Below are positions 9,295 to 17,572 of a stretch of DNA of 64,000 nucleotides, piece after piece. The number at the start of each line of letters is the position of its first letter. The stretch's first letter is position 1. The notes beneath the pieces are model-generated. The model was not told the origin of the DNA. It did not search any database and saw nothing but the letters and a program-made list of their open reading frames with translations. This stretch comes from Kitasatospora sp. NBC_01287 (GTDB taxonomy: Bacteria > Actinomycetota > Actinomycetes > Streptomycetales > Streptomycetaceae): positions 8,406,001-8,470,000 of the forward strand of contig NZ_JAPEPB010000001.1 in assembly GCF_026340565.1 (NCBI RefSeq), given 5' to 3'. The position numbers and the translations under genes are program-made.

Positions 9295-9666
9295 ATGAAC
9301 TTCCACCGCTATCACCACGGAGGTGGGATCGGCGGCTGGCACGCCGGTTTCTGGCTCTTCTCGATCGGCGGCTTCGTGCTGCTCGCACTGCTGGTCGTGC
9401 TCATCGTGCTGCTGGTCCGGCTGCTGGGGAGCCGGCACCACCCGGCCTCGCACGGTGGCGCCGGTGCGGGCGGACCGGGCGCCGGCGGGCCCGGTGCGTC
9501 GGGCGGCGGCGAGGCCGAGCGCATCCTCGGCGAGCGGTACGCGCGGGGCGAGATCGACGAAGCGGAGTACCAGCGGCGGCTGCGGATGCTGCGCGATCCA
9601 GGCGGGCCGGGCGGGCCGGGCGTTCCGGGCGGGCCGCCCGTCGGCGGGCCGCCCGGAACGGGCTGA
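9295..9666 (+). CDS. SHOCT-domain small membrane protein
   Basis: A 123-residue protein with ATG 9295 preceded by GGAGAGG. After a His/Gly-rich start it has a single membrane segment at about 22-43 (IGGFVLLALLVVLIVLLVRL), a Gly/Ala linker, and a C-terminal SHOCT motif AERILGERYARGEIDEAEY followed by QRRLRML. SHOCT helices are found at the ends of many actinobacterial membrane proteins and are thought to mediate oligomerisation. The tail is a Gly/Pro repeat. The gene converges on the amine oxidase gene with 23 bp between stop codons. Confidence 0.85.
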   Translation: MNFHRYHHGGGIGGWHAGFWLFSIGGFVLLALLVVLIVLLVRLLGSRHHPASHGGAGAGGPGAGGPGASGGGEAERILGERYARGEIDEAEYQRRLRMLRDPGGPGGPGVPGGPPVGGPPGTG

Positions 9667-9702
9667 TCAGCGCGGGTGCGCCTGGCTGATCAGCGCGGGT
9701 GC
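9661..9702. repeat. 19-bp direct duplication that holds both stop codons
   Basis: GGCTGATCAGCGCGGGTGC occurs at 9661-9679 and again at 9684-9702. The palindrome TGATCA in each copy supplies TGA on both strands. The first copy ends the SHOCT gene on the plus strand and the second ends the amine oxidase gene on the minus strand. Confidence 0.7.
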
Positions 9703-11549
9703 ACCTCCAGGAAGGTGCGGACCGCCGATTCCAGGGCGCCCTCGATCCAGGCCGGCTTCAGGCTGGTGTGCTCACCCGCGAAGTGCACCCGGCCCTCCAC
9801 CGTGCGGGTGGCCGGGTGCAGCTCGTGCAGCTGTCCCGGGGTGAAGATGCCGGCCTCGCCCAGCGCGTACCGGGCGCGGGCCCAGGACTGGGTGGCGGCC
9901 CGGCCGGTGAACTCCTTGCGGACGCCGGGGCCGAAGAGCCTCGCCAGGTCGTCCAGCGCGAAGGCGTACCGCTCGCCCGGGGTCAGCGAGTCCCAGCGCA
10001 TCGCGTCGTCGGACCAGGTGTAGGAGGCGAGCAGCACACCGCCCGGCGAGCCGGCCGGCGAGTGCGAGGGCATGTAGGTGAAGCGGCTGGGGCTGTCCGA
10101 GGTGCAGCCGCCGCCGGTGAAACCGGTACCGCCCTGCTCCCAGAACCTGGTCTTGAACTCCAGCAGCACCTTGGTCGCCGCGTCGTAGTGCAACTCGTTG
10201 ACCGCCCGGCGCTTCGGGTAGGACATCAGCGGCTCGACGGAGCAGAAGCGCAGCGCGCTGAACGGGATGGTGACGATCGCGTAGTCGCCCTCGAAGGACT
10301 CGACGGGGCCGGTGGGCGCGCCGTCGCAGGACTCCTCGGTGCCGCTCTCGGCCGTGGTCTCGATCCGCACCCCGGTGTCGGTCTGCACCAGGCGGGTCAT
10401 CCGCCGGCCCATCCGCAGCTCGTTGCGCAGCGGCGCGGCGAGCGCGGTGGTCAGCGTGTCGGTGCCGCCCTCCAACTCCCAGTAGCGGTTGCCCGGTTGG
10501 ATCACGGCGTGGTCCATCAGGGTGGGGATCAGCGAGTAGTGCAGCCGGGAGGTGAGGTTCTCCAGGGTGCCGGCCGCCTGGACGGTGGCCAGGTCCCAGC
10601 CGGCCTGCTCGATCAGGAAGCGGTGGGTCGAGTAGTCGTCGTAGTCCTGGATGATCCGGGTCCAGGCGTCCAGCTGGGTGTCGATCGGCTGGTTGGTCGG
10701 CACGGTCACCGGGGCCAGCGCGGCGTTGATCGTGTCCGCCATGGTGCTGGTGGCGTCGGTGCCGAAGCTCTCGTTGATCCGCTGCGGGCTGTTCGCGTAG
10801 CCGGCCCGGGTGGTGGCGAGATCGTTGACCCGGATCAGCCGGCGGTCGGTGGCCGGGGGCGGGGTGAACGGGCCCTGGGGGCTGCCGTTGCTCCAGCTCT
10901 CACCGGTGAACGCCTGGTAGCTCACCGGCGGCAGCGGGCCGGTCGGTTCGGCGCCCGGGGCGACGTCGGCGTTGTAGAAGAGCCGGCGCTTCAGGTTCAG
11001 CTTGTCGGCCAGCGCCAGTACCAGCGGGTGGAAGTCCGGCAGCCGCATCGCCCCGGCCTCCGCGTACAGCGCCGGGTCCTTGAAGCCGCGGAAGGTCTTC
11101 ACCCGGCCGCCGGTCCGGCTCGCGTTGGCCTCGATGATCACCACCTCGTGCCCGGCCTGCTTGAGCAGGGTCGCGGCGGTCAGGCCGGCCACGCCGGCGC
11201 CCACCACGAGCACCTTCTTGCGTGCCGCGCGGGCGGGCAGTTGGCCGTCGATCAGGATCCGCAGGTACTGGTACTTGAGGTCGGAGCCGTCGTCGCCGAC
11301 CAGCAGCAGCTTGCGTGCCAGGTCGCGGGCGAGGTCGGCGTCGATCTCGCGCGTGCCGCCGGTGCTGCCGGGGGCGGCGGCGGGCGCGGGGACGGCGCGC
11401 GGTGCGGTGGTGGTGGCGAACGCGGGGGCGGCGGTGGCGGTGGCGGCGAGGGCGGCCGTCGCGCCGGCCGCGCCGAGGAAGCCGCGGCGGCGCAGTCGCG
11501 GGCTCGTCTCCTCCGCTGAAGTTGCCTCGTTGACAGGCGGGTTGGACAT
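9690..11549 (-). CDS. Tat-exported flavin monoamine oxidase / L-amino-acid oxidase family
   Basis: About 619 residues. ATG 11549 is chosen because CAGGAG lies 7 bp upstream; a start at 11591 would read through a repeat. The N terminus carries a twin-arginine signal ([15 protein letters not shown]) and an Ala-rich hydrophobic stretch ending AAPAFA, so export in folded, flavin-loaded form is expected. The Rossmann motif [20 protein letters not shown] is followed by the FAD Glu in VVIIEANAS and by GGRVKTFR. The C terminus has the second flavin motif ([19 protein letters not shown]). The family oxidises amino acids or amines to an imine and hydrogen peroxide. Length and the Tat signal match secreted L-amino-acid oxidases of streptomycetes; the substrate is not readable. 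Confidence 0.92.
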   Translation of the reverse strand: MSNPPVNEATSAEETSPRLRRRGFLGAAGATAALAATATAAPAFATTTAPRAVPAPAAAPGSTGGTREIDADLARDLARKLLLVGDDGSDLKYQYLRILIDGQLPARAARKKVLVVGAGVAGLTAATLLKQAGHEVVIIEANASRTGGRVKTFRGFKDPALYAEAGAMRLPDFHPLVLALADKLNLKRRLFYNADVAPGAEPTGPLPPVSYQAFTGESWSNGSPQGPFTPPPATDRRLIRVNDLATTRAGYANSPQRINESFGTDATSTMADTINAALAPVTVPTNQPIDTQLDAWTRIIQDYDDYSTHRFLIEQAGWDLATVQAAGTLENLTSRLHYSLIPTLMDHAVIQPGNRYWELEGGTDTLTTALAAPLRNELRMGRRMTRLVQTDTGVRIETTAESGTEESCDGAPTGPVESFEGDYAIVTIPFSALRFCSVEPLMSYPKRRAVNELHYDAATKVLLEFKTRFWEQGGTGFTGGGCTSDSPSRFTYMPSHSPAGSPGGVLLASYTWSDDAMRWDSLTPGERYAFALDDLARLFGPGVRKEFTGRAATQSWARARYALGEAGIFTPGQLHELHPATRTVEGRVHFAGEHTSLKPAWIEGALESAVRTFLEVHPR

Positions 11550-11560
11550 CAAGGCTCCTG

Positions 11561-11594
11561 AATCGAAAGATACTGGCGAATCGAAAGACACTGG
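11561..11594. promoter_or_regulatory. tandem 16-bp repeat in the amine oxidase leader
   Basis: AATCGAAAGATACTGG (11561-11576) and AATCGAAAGACACTGG (11579-11594) lie just upstream of the ribosome binding site with an 18-bp period. On the minus strand a TTGACG hexamer lies upstream of this block, so the repeats overlap the likely promoter and may bind a regulator. Confidence 0.35.
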
Positions 11595-11721
11595 ACGCCA
11601 ACGTCAACTTGGTTGAGATAGTCAAGGGAACGCGTCGGCCGCCCGGTTCACCCGAAGGTGGTCGGGATGGCGCGAGCGGTTGGAATGGTCGGGACAGCAA
11701 GGGTGGTGGGGACAGTGGGGG

Positions 11722-13125
11722 TCACGGAGTGGCCGGGCCGGTCGCGGGGCGGTGGGTGCGCGGCCTGATCTCGATCCGGGTGGGGTCGAAGACGCCGCGG
11801 CTGGTGGCGGACGCGGAGATCCGGATGCTCGCGAAGAGGTGCCGGAAGACCGCGGCCTTGCGGGCCGGGGTGAGCCCGGACCAGCCCGACCGGGCCGCCG
11901 CACCGAGCGGGACGCCGTGCAGGGCGCCGTGCAGGGCGCGGTGCAGGGCGCGGTGCGGGGGCTGAGGCTGGGCGCTCGGGGCCGGGGGGCTTGGGACCGG
12001 ACGGCTTGGAGCGCGGGGGTGCGCGCCGTCGGCGGGTGGCTCGGCCCGGTCCGGCGCGAGGGCTTCGAGCAGCGCGATCGCCCGCTCGGTGACGTGCGCC
12101 TCCAGCGACTCGGCGCCGATGTGCCGGGAGCAGCGATCCGCCTCCAGGCTGCTGCTGGAGGTGCAGGCGTAGGTCGGGTACGTGCCCACCATCGACCCCA
12201 CCATGTGGCGTTCGCAGCGGGTGCAGCGCACCAGCGAGGTGAGCGGGTACACGCGCCGCGGCCTGCTGGTCGCCGCCTGCTCCCGCGCCCGCCTGCTGCG
12301 CAGCTCCCCTGCCGCCTCCCAGTCGGCGACGCTCACGCACGCGGGCCAGCCGGCACTCAGGTAGCCGCCCTCGGGCGAGCGCACGATCCCGCCCGCCAGC
12401 AGTCGCAGCCCGGCGTAGCGCGGTGCGGCGATCAGCCGGCCGACCCCGCTGACGGTCCAGTTCTTGCCGTAGGCGGTGGGTATCCGGCGGTGGTTCAGGT
12501 CGAGCGCGAGCGCGCGCAGCGACTCCCCGGCCAGGAACCGCGCGAACAGCTCGCGGACCACCACCGCCTCGGCCTCGACCAGTTCGGCCATCCCGGCGGC
12601 GTAGCCGAATGGGCGCAGCCCGCCGCCGTGGGTGCGCCCCGCCTCGGCCGCGGCCCGGTGCGCGGTGCGGGCGCGCTCGGAGCTGAGGCGCGCGGCGCGG
12701 CAGGCGCGTTCGGCCGGGCGCAGCAGCGCGGCGCGGACGGCGGGGTCGTCCAGGTCCTGCGGGTGCCCGTGCAGGCGCAGCCCGTGCCGGGTGGCGAGGG
12801 TGAGCAACTCGGTCAGGGCGCACGGGTGTTCCGCAAGCCGTTCGGCCTGGTGCAGGAAGAGGTGGCCGAACTCCTGGGCGGTGACCGCGTCGAGCAGCGC
12901 GGCCCAGCCCGGCTGCGCCGCGGGGGACAGGGCGGCCGGCGGGCGGGCGTCGGTGAAGACGTGGCGGGCGGCCAGCGTGAGACCGAGTGCGGCGCTCCGC
13001 TCGCGGGCCAGTGACTCCTGTAGATCGAGGCTGTCCTGACCGTCCCGGCTCGTGGCGCCGGTCAGCGGCCAGCAGTAGACCGCGGCGCGGCGGGCGGGGT
13101 CGCTGGCGGGGCTGGCAGCGGGCAC
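11722..13125 (-). CDS. serine recombinase-like protein lacking the canonical catalytic serine
   Basis: A 467-residue protein counted from GTG 13125, which has GAGG 6 bp upstream; a start at 13284 would add an implausible run of PHPRTP repeats. Domain order is that of large serine recombinases: resolvase-like N terminus, recombinase domain with PFGYAAGMAELVEAEAVVVR and the typical LNHRRIPTAYGKNWTVSGVG, then a zinc ribbon (CTRCERHM and a later Cys pair), and a Pro/Ala-rich tail. The normal start motif is Y-x-R-x-S. Here it reads YCWPLTGATS at residue 17, with neither the Arg nor the Ser, and the DRLxR motif reads ERLAEHP. It may be an inactivated or repurposed recombinase. No phage genes or att sites are nearby. 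Confidence 0.8.
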   Translation of the reverse strand: MPAASPASDPARRAAVYCWPLTGATSRDGQDSLDLQESLARERSAALGLTLAARHVFTDARPPAALSPAAQPGWAALLDAVTAQEFGHLFLHQAERLAEHPCALTELLTLATRHGLRLHGHPQDLDDPAVRAALLRPAERACRAARLSSERARTAHRAAAEAGRTHGGGLRPFGYAAGMAELVEAEAVVVRELFARFLAGESLRALALDLNHRRIPTAYGKNWTVSGVGRLIAAPRYAGLRLLAGGIVRSPEGGYLSAGWPACVSVADWEAAGELRSRRAREQAATSRPRRVYPLTSLVRCTRCERHMVGSMVGTYPTYACTSSSSLEADRCSRHIGAESLEAHVTERAIALLEALAPDRAEPPADGAHPRAPSRPVPSPPAPSAQPQPPHRALHRALHGALHGVPLGAAARSGWSGLTPARKAAVFRHLFASIRISASATSRGVFDPTRIEIRPRTHRPATGPATP

Positions 13126-13130
13126 GGCGG

Positions 13131-13190
13131 TCCTCGGGTGTGGGGTCCTCGGGTGTGGGGTCCTCGGGTCTGGGGTCCTCGGGTGTGGGG
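13131..13190. repeat. 15-bp tandem repeat, 4 copies
   Basis: TCCTCGGGTGTGGGG occurs four times (the third copy has one change, GTCTG). It lies immediately upstream of the recombinase-like gene and would encode the PHPRTP repeats of its longer possible N terminus. Confidence 0.9.
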
Positions 13191-13342
13191 GTTGCGGCCT
13201 CCCGCAGGGGATGCCGTCCGGACCGGGCGTGGTGACGGGCTCGGGGGAAGCCTGCGGTGGCCAGGCCAGGCCAGGACAACCCAAGGGAGGCTAGCCCGGC
13301 CCAGGGCTCGCTGGAAGAGGGCGGCCTGACGGGTGGTCTGCT

Positions 13343-13423
13343 GGGTCTGCTGGGTCTGGCGGGTCTGGCGGGTCTGGCGGGTCTGGCGGGTCTGGCGGGT
13401 CTGGCGGGTCTGGCGGGTCTGGC
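13343..13423. repeat. 9-bp tandem repeat, 9 copies
   Basis: GGGTCTGGC is repeated nine times with only the first copy altered. The array lies between the upstream end of the recombinase-like gene and the stop codon of the CGNR gene. A looser GGGTCAGCC repeat follows at about 13441-13466. Confidence 0.9.
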
Positions 13424-13462
13424 AGGTCTCTGGGGTCCGTCAGGTCAGCCGGGTCAGCCGGG

Positions 13463-14026
13463 TCAGTTGTGCGGTTGGGCGCGGCGGTGCGCGGCGACCC
13501 GTTCGCGGGTGGCGCAGCGGCGCGAGCAGTAGCGGCGAGTGGGGCCGCTGCCCTGCGCGAGGAAGACCTGGTGGCAGCTCGGGGAGGCGCAGAGTCCGCC
13601 CGGCGGGCGCTGGCGGTCCCAGAGCAGCACGGTCAGGGCCAGGCAGGAGGAGGCCAGCAGCCAGGCGCCCCACGGGCCGTCGTCATCGGCGTCCAGGTGC
13701 GGGTGCCATGGAGTGCTGCCCCGGTGCGAGGAGATGCGCAGCTGTCCGGTGTGCGCGGCGAGCAGCCGGTTCAGGACGCCTGCGACCGCGTCGGCCTCCT
13801 CGGCCGCGAAAGCCTCGCGCAGCAGCAGCGCGGCGGCGCGGAGCTCCGCGAGATCGCGTTCCGTCAGCTCGATCGGGTCGCCCTCGCCGTGCTCGCGCAG
13901 CACCGCGGCGACGGCCGCCGCCGGTGCCGACTGCTCGGCGGTCAGCACGTTGACCAGTGCGGCGGTGCGGCGGGCGGTGGCCGCCACCGAGTGGCGGGTC
14001 GACCAGTCGTCGTCGGTGAGTGGCAT
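13463..14026 (-). CDS. ABATE/CGNR zinc-finger transcriptional regulator
   Basis: A 187-residue protein from ATG 14026; an in-frame ATG at 14044 would add six residues. The N-terminal region resembles the ABATE sensor domain, with helices rich in Ala and Arg (ELRAAALLLREAFAA). The C-terminal CGNR-type zinc finger is clear: GLCASPSCHQVFLAQ, then RRYCSRRCATRERVAAHR, giving Cys pairs that hold zinc and a basic stretch for DNA. Such proteins usually repress an adjacent transporter. An MFS gene starts 80 bp away in the opposite direction, and the inverted repeat at 14036-14064 lies in the shared promoter. Confidence 0.88.
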   Translation of the reverse strand: MPLTDDDWSTRHSVAATARRTAALVNVLTAEQSAPAAAVAAVLREHGEGDPIELTERDLAELRAAALLLREAFAAEEADAVAGVLNRLLAAHTGQLRISSHRGSTPWHPHLDADDDGPWGAWLLASSCLALTVLLWDRQRPPGGLCASPSCHQVFLAQGSGPTRRYCSRRCATRERVAAHRRAQPHN

Positions 14027-14035
14027 CCAGGCAAT

Positions 14036-14064
14036 GTAACGCATCTGGCGAAGGATTGCGTTAC
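14036..14064. promoter_or_regulatory. probable CGNR-regulator operator
   Basis: GTAACGCA (14036-14043) and TGCGTTAC (14057-14064) are perfect 8-bp inverted arms 13 bp apart. CCAGG and CCTGG lie further out on either side. The element is immediately upstream of the regulator start and 43 bp upstream of the MFS start, the place expected for an autoregulated divergent operator. Confidence 0.6.
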
Positions 14065-14106
14065 CTGGATACCGTGCCGTCAGGCGGGACCAGGAGGGTG
14101 ATCGAG

Positions 14107-16164
14107 ATGGCACGGACAGCACGGACAGCACGGATGGCGCGGCCAGGTGGGACGGGTGGGATGAGTGCGACAGATGGGACGGCCGCGGGGATGAGGACGG
14201 CGACCTACCTCGCCGGTGCGGCCGGCGCGCGGATCGGTGACGAGATGTCAGGTCCGGCCCTGCTGCTGGCAGGGCTGGCGGCCACTGGATCGACCGCGTC
14301 GGCCTCGGCGTTGCTGGCCGGGCTCACCGTCGCCGCGGCGGTCGGCGGGCCGGTCTTCGGAGCGCTGCTCGACCGCGCGGCCCGTCCCGGACGGCTGCTG
14401 GCCGGGGCGCTGGCGCTCTACGCGGTGGCGCTGGCGGCGGTGCCGCTGAGCCTGGGCCGCCTGCACCTGGCGGTCGGGCTGCTGATCGCCGTCGGGGCGG
14501 GCCTGCTCGCTCCCGCACTCTCCGGCGGTTGGACGGCGCAGTTGTTCCACCTGGTGTCGCCGGGCGGGCGGGCCCGGGCGAGCGCGCTGGACGCGATGAC
14601 CTTCGACGTGGCGAGCCTGGCGGGACCCGCGCTTGCCGGGGCGGTCGCGGGGCTCGCCGGGGCGCGGTCCGGTGTGGCGGCCGCGGTCGGCCTGATCTGC
14701 TGCGCCGTGCCGGTGGCGTGGCGGCTTCCCGGCGGCGGCCGTACGAGCGACGGCGACGGCGAGGGCGACGTCGCTGTCGGCGCGGCGGTTGGTGGGCTGG
14801 GCGCCGAGCTGGGTGCCGGGTTCCGCGCCGCGCTGCGCAGCCGTCCGCTGGCCTTGGCCACCGTCAGTTCGGTGGTGTCCTGCGCGGGCCAGGGCGTGCT
14901 GGTCGCCTGCGTGCCGCTGCTCGGGGCGCGGGTGCTCGGCGGCGCCGGGCGCGGCCCGCTGCTGCTCGCCGTGATCGCCGGTGCCGCGCTGGCGGCCAAC
15001 GCGCTGATCGCCCGGCTGCCGCGGGTGCTCGCGCCTGACCCGGTGGTCCGCTGGGCGCCGACCGGGCAGGCGGGCGGGCTGCTGCTGGTGGCGACCGGCC
15101 GACCGGGGCCGGTGCTGGCAGGTGCGGTCCTGCTGGGTGCCGTCGAGGGGCCGCAGCTCACGGCGCTCTTCGCGGTGCGCCACCGGGAGGCGCCGGCGCG
15201 GCTGCGGGGCCAGCTCTTCACCACCGGCGCCAGCCTCAAGCTGACCGGCTTCGCGCTCGGTGCGGGCCTGTCCGGGCTCCTCGCGAGCCGTTCGCCGGCC
15301 CCCGCGCTGCTGACCGCCGCAGCCCTCCAACTGCTCGTGCTGCCACTTCCCGCGCTGCTGGACCGCGTCGGCCGGAGGCGGGGCGGGCACGGTGCTCGGG
15401 CAGGTCGGGCAGGTCGGGCAGGTCGGGAAACCCGGGAAACCCGGGAAACCCGGGAAACCCGGGAAACCCGGGAAACCCCCGGCCCGGGGAGCGGGTCGGG
15501 GGAGTCGCGCGGGGGAGTGTGCCAGGCGTCAGACGGTACGGGCGGCCACCGCACCGGGTGCGGTGCGCAGGCGCAGCGCGCGGAGCCGGATGGTCAGCAG
15601 CCGCGAGACGGCCTCGCCCAGCGCCATCAGGACGAAGGCGGCCACCCAGGCCTGCTGGCTGGTGATGTGGTTGTTCCGGCTGAAGTCGGTCACCCGCTGC
15701 CCGAACCCGGTGTGCTCACTGGCCAGGACGAAGGCGATCCGGGCGCCGATCCCGCCCACCCAGAAGGCGGCCGCGAGCAGCCCGGCCTTCGCGAACGCAC
15801 CCTCGCGGGTGTTCCAGACCTTGGTGGTCAGGCCGGCCAGCGTGCCGAGCAGCACACCGGCTGCGGCCAGGCCGACCTCCAGCCCGAGGTCCCCGCCCGC
15901 GGTGGGTACCGACTTGAGGTAGAACACGGCGGTGGCGGCGATCAGCACAACCGGCAGGACCAGGCTGGCCAGGTCCAGCTTGCCGCCCTTCATCTGCCGC
16001 AGGACCAGCAGGACCAGGGCGATCTGCACGCAGTACTCGGTGGTGTTCATGGGACCAGCGTGCCGCCGACCGGCCCCCCACCGCCTCGGCCCCCGGGTGG
16101 GCGGAGGGTTGAACCCGTTCTCCACCCGGGGGTGGAGAGGTCTCCCGTGGCAGGCGGCGGGTGA
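14107..16164 (+). CDS. MFS transporter with an abnormal open C-terminal extension
   Basis: ATG 14107 follows AGGAGGG by 9 bp. About 430 residues (to near 15,400) form a complete 12-helix MFS transporter, with the loop VFGALLDRAARPGRLL after helix 2. These are typical of drug or metabolite exporters controlled by a neighbouring CGNR repressor. The frame then runs through two 9-bp tandem arrays, giving GRAGRAGRE and RET repeats, and stays open to 16164. That tail is antisense to the whole membrane-protein gene at 15529-16050 and has no natural character. Either the native stop is lost or translation produces a long tail. The functional part probably ends near 15,400. Confidence 0.75.
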   Translation: MARTARTARMARPGGTGGMSATDGTAAGMRTATYLAGAAGARIGDEMSGPALLLAGLAATGSTASASALLAGLTVAAAVGGPVFGALLDRAARPGRLLAGALALYAVALAAVPLSLGRLHLAVGLLIAVGAGLLAPALSGGWTAQLFHLVSPGGRARASALDAMTFDVASLAGPALAGAVAGLAGARSGVAAAVGLICCAVPVAWRLPGGGRTSDGDGEGDVAVGAAVGGLGAELGAGFRAALRSRPLALATVSSVVSCAGQGVLVACVPLLGARVLGGAGRGPLLLAVIAGAALAANALIARLPRVLAPDPVVRWAPTGQAGGLLLVATGRPGPVLAGAVLLGAVEGPQLTALFAVRHREAPARLRGQLFTTGASLKLTGFALGAGLSGLLASRSPAPALLTAAALQLLVLPLPALLDRVGRRRGGHGARAGRAGRAGRETRETRETRETRETRETPGPGSGSGESRGGVCQASDGTGGHRTGCGAQAQRAEPDGQQPRDGLAQRHQDEGGHPGLLAGDVVVPAEVGHPLPEPGVLTGQDEGDPGADPAHPEGGREQPGLRERTLAGVPDLGGQAGQRAEQHTGCGQADLQPEVPARGGYRLEVEHGGGGDQHNRQDQAGQVQLAALHLPQDQQDQGDLHAVLGGVHGTSVPPTGPPPPRPPGGRRVEPVLHPGVERSPVAGGG
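15396..15478. repeat. two adjoining 9-bp tandem arrays in the MFS C terminus
   Basis: TCGGGCAGG occurs three times (15396-15422) and GGGAAACCC six times (15425-15478). Units of 9 bp preserve the frame, so changes in copy number would only lengthen or shorten the RAG and RET repeats in the encoded protein. Confidence 0.9.
15529..16050 (-). CDS. multi-spanning membrane protein (DUF1453/CcdC-like)
   Basis: A 173-residue protein from ATG 16050 to TGA 15529. It has four to five hydrophobic segments: IALVLLVLRQ, LASLVLPVVLIAATAVFY, VGLAAAGVLLGTLAG, AGLLAAAFWVGGIGARIAF and AWVAAFVLMALGEAVSRLL. The pattern resembles DUF1453 membrane proteins of streptomycetes, whose function is not known. The hydrophobic pattern shows this is the real gene of the region rather than the opposing MFS tail. 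It follows the metal-receptor gene on the same strand after 197 bp. Confidence 0.8.
   Translation of the reverse strand: MNTTEYCVQIALVLLVLRQMKGGKLDLASLVLPVVLIAATAVFYLKSVPTAGGDLGLEVGLAAAGVLLGTLAGLTTKVWNTREGAFAKAGLLAAAFWVGGIGARIAFVLASEHTGFGQRVTDFSRNNHITSQQAWVAAFVLMALGEAVSRLLTIRLRALRLRTAPGAVAARTV
16119..16138. terminator. hairpin downstream of the metal-receptor gene
   Basis: TCTCCACCC and GGGTGGAGA form perfect 9-bp arms around GG. It lies in the 197-bp gap after the stop at 16248, which suits a factor-independent terminator of the GC-rich actinomycete type without a T tract. Confidence 0.45.
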
Positions 16165-16247
16165 GCTGAAGGCACGTCAGGAACCGGTGTCCCGAGCGGT
16201 ACCGCCGAGCACGCCGAGCACGCCGACCACGCCGATCGGGGCTCCGC

Positions 16248-17051
16248 TCAGCCGTCCAGGCCCTGGCCGGCGCGGCGCAGCTGGGCGGTGAGAAGGTCGG
16301 GCGCCTCGGTCAACGATGGTCCGTACCAGGTGAGGTGACGGCCGCTCAACAGCGCCGTCGGGATCCCGGGGAAGGCTTCGGGGCCGTCCGCGGCGCTGAA
16401 CCGGTACGGCTCGTCCGGCAGTACCACCAGCTCCGCGCCGCAGGCCAGCAGCTCGGGCAGCGGGACGGCGGGGTAGCGCTCGGAGTGGTCCGCGTAGAGC
16501 TGGTGCACGCCCAGCCGTCGCAGCACGTCACCGGCGAAGGTGTCCCGACCCAGCACCATCCACGGCCGGCGCCAGATCGGGACGATCGCGCGCCGCGTGC
16601 CCTCCGGTGCCGGCACCGGCAGCCGCTGCCAGGCGGCCCTGGCCCTGGTCAGCCAGGCCGGGCCCGGCAGCCCGCAGGCCACGGTCAGCAGGCGCTCCAG
16701 CGAGGTGAACGCGGCGTCCAGGGTGCGGATCTCGGTCACGTACACCGCGATCCCGGCCGCGCGCAGGGCAGTCAGGTCGGGCAGCCGGTTCTCCTCCTCG
16801 TTGGCGATCACCAGGTCGGGCGCCAGTGCGCGGATGGCGGCCACGTCCGGGTTCTTGGTGCCGCCGATCCGGGTCACCGCCAGGTCGGCCGGCCGGCTGC
16901 ACCAGTCGGTCGCGCCGACCAGCAGGCCCGGCGAGGTGGCGGCGACCGCCTCGGTGAGCGAGGGCACCAGCGAGACCACCCGCCGTACGGCGCCGATCGG
17001 CACGGGCCTGCCCTGGTCGTCGTGGATCGTGCGGGGGAGAGGTGCGGTCAT
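16248..17051 (-). CDS. helical-backbone metal receptor / cobalamin-binding-like protein
   Basis: A 267-residue protein from ATG 17051. It belongs to the BtuF/FepB-type fold: RRVVSLVPSLTEAVAA at about 24-39, GATDWCSRPADL, RIGGTKNPDVAAIRALAPDL, then ELLACGAELVVLPDEPYRF. There is no signal peptide or lipobox, unlike transport receptors, so it is probably cytoplasmic. Such soluble versions are common in actinobacteria and their ligand is unknown. No permease or ATPase gene is beside it. The start has only a weak GGAG upstream; longer frames extend into a 12-bp repeat and are rejected. Confidence 0.85.
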   Translation of the reverse strand: MTAPLPRTIHDDQGRPVPIGAVRRVVSLVPSLTEAVAATSPGLLVGATDWCSRPADLAVTRIGGTKNPDVAAIRALAPDLVIANEEENRLPDLTALRAAGIAVYVTEIRTLDAAFTSLERLLTVACGLPGPAWLTRARAAWQRLPVPAPEGTRRAIVPIWRRPWMVLGRDTFAGDVLRRLGVHQLYADHSERYPAVPLPELLACGAELVVLPDEPYRFSAADGPEAFPGIPTALLSGRHLTWYGPSLTEAPDLLTAQLRRAGQGLDG

Positions 17052-17142
17052 CGCGCTGCTCCGGGTCGGCGGGCGGGCGGGGGGCGTTGGCGGGAGGCGT
17101 TGGCGGGGCGGGGACGGCCAACGGCCGGTACGGCATTCTCGC

Positions 17143-17178
17143 CGAACTCGCCCCCGAACTCGCCCCCGAACTCGCCCC
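17143..17178. repeat. 12-bp tandem repeat, 3 copies
   Basis: CGAACTCGCCCC is repeated three times in the gap between the metal-receptor start (17051) and the end of the small acidic-protein gene (17276). Confidence 0.85.
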
Positions 17179-17275
17179 CGCACCGGACCGCGCACACGCT
17201 CCCGCACTCGACCCCGCCGCTCCGGGGCTACCGGGCTCCGGGCTCCGGGCCTCGGCGCGGCAGGGCGGCTCGCGC

Positions 17276-17572
17276 TCAGCCGTCGTAGCGGGTCGGCGGA
17301 AGGGGATCGCGTTCCTTGCGGGTGGTCCCCCGGTCCGTGGGTACGTCGCCCTCCGCGACCTCGCGGTCGAGCTCGTTCCGCTCGTCCGCGTAGTTCGCCT
17401 CGGGGTTCTGGTCGGCGAACGACACACCAGGATCCGGGTCCAGGCCCGCCTCCTCGCGGTCCTGCTCGGTGCGCTCCTCCAGTTGGTCGCCGTCGGGACG
17501 GCGCGGCATGCCGCGCCCGTGGCCGGTGGCCTCCTCGCCCTCGACGGCCTTGTTCGACTTGTGGTGCGACAT
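17276..17572 (-). CDS. small hydrophilic hypothetical protein
   Basis: A 98-residue protein; ATG 17572 follows TGGAGGAGCC, a strong ribosome binding site. It is almost wholly charged and polar (RRPDGDQLEERTEQDREEAG, DQNPEANYADERNELDREVA), with no hydrophobic core, and is probably disordered. The composition recalls small stress-related proteins of actinomycetes, but I do not recognise a family. It is transcribed away from the GreA-like gene with 341 bp between them. Confidence 0.7.
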   Translation of the reverse strand: MSHHKSNKAVEGEEATGHGRGMPRRPDGDQLEERTEQDREEAGLDPDPGVSFADQNPEANYADERNELDREVAEGDVPTDRGTTRKERDPLPPTRYDG

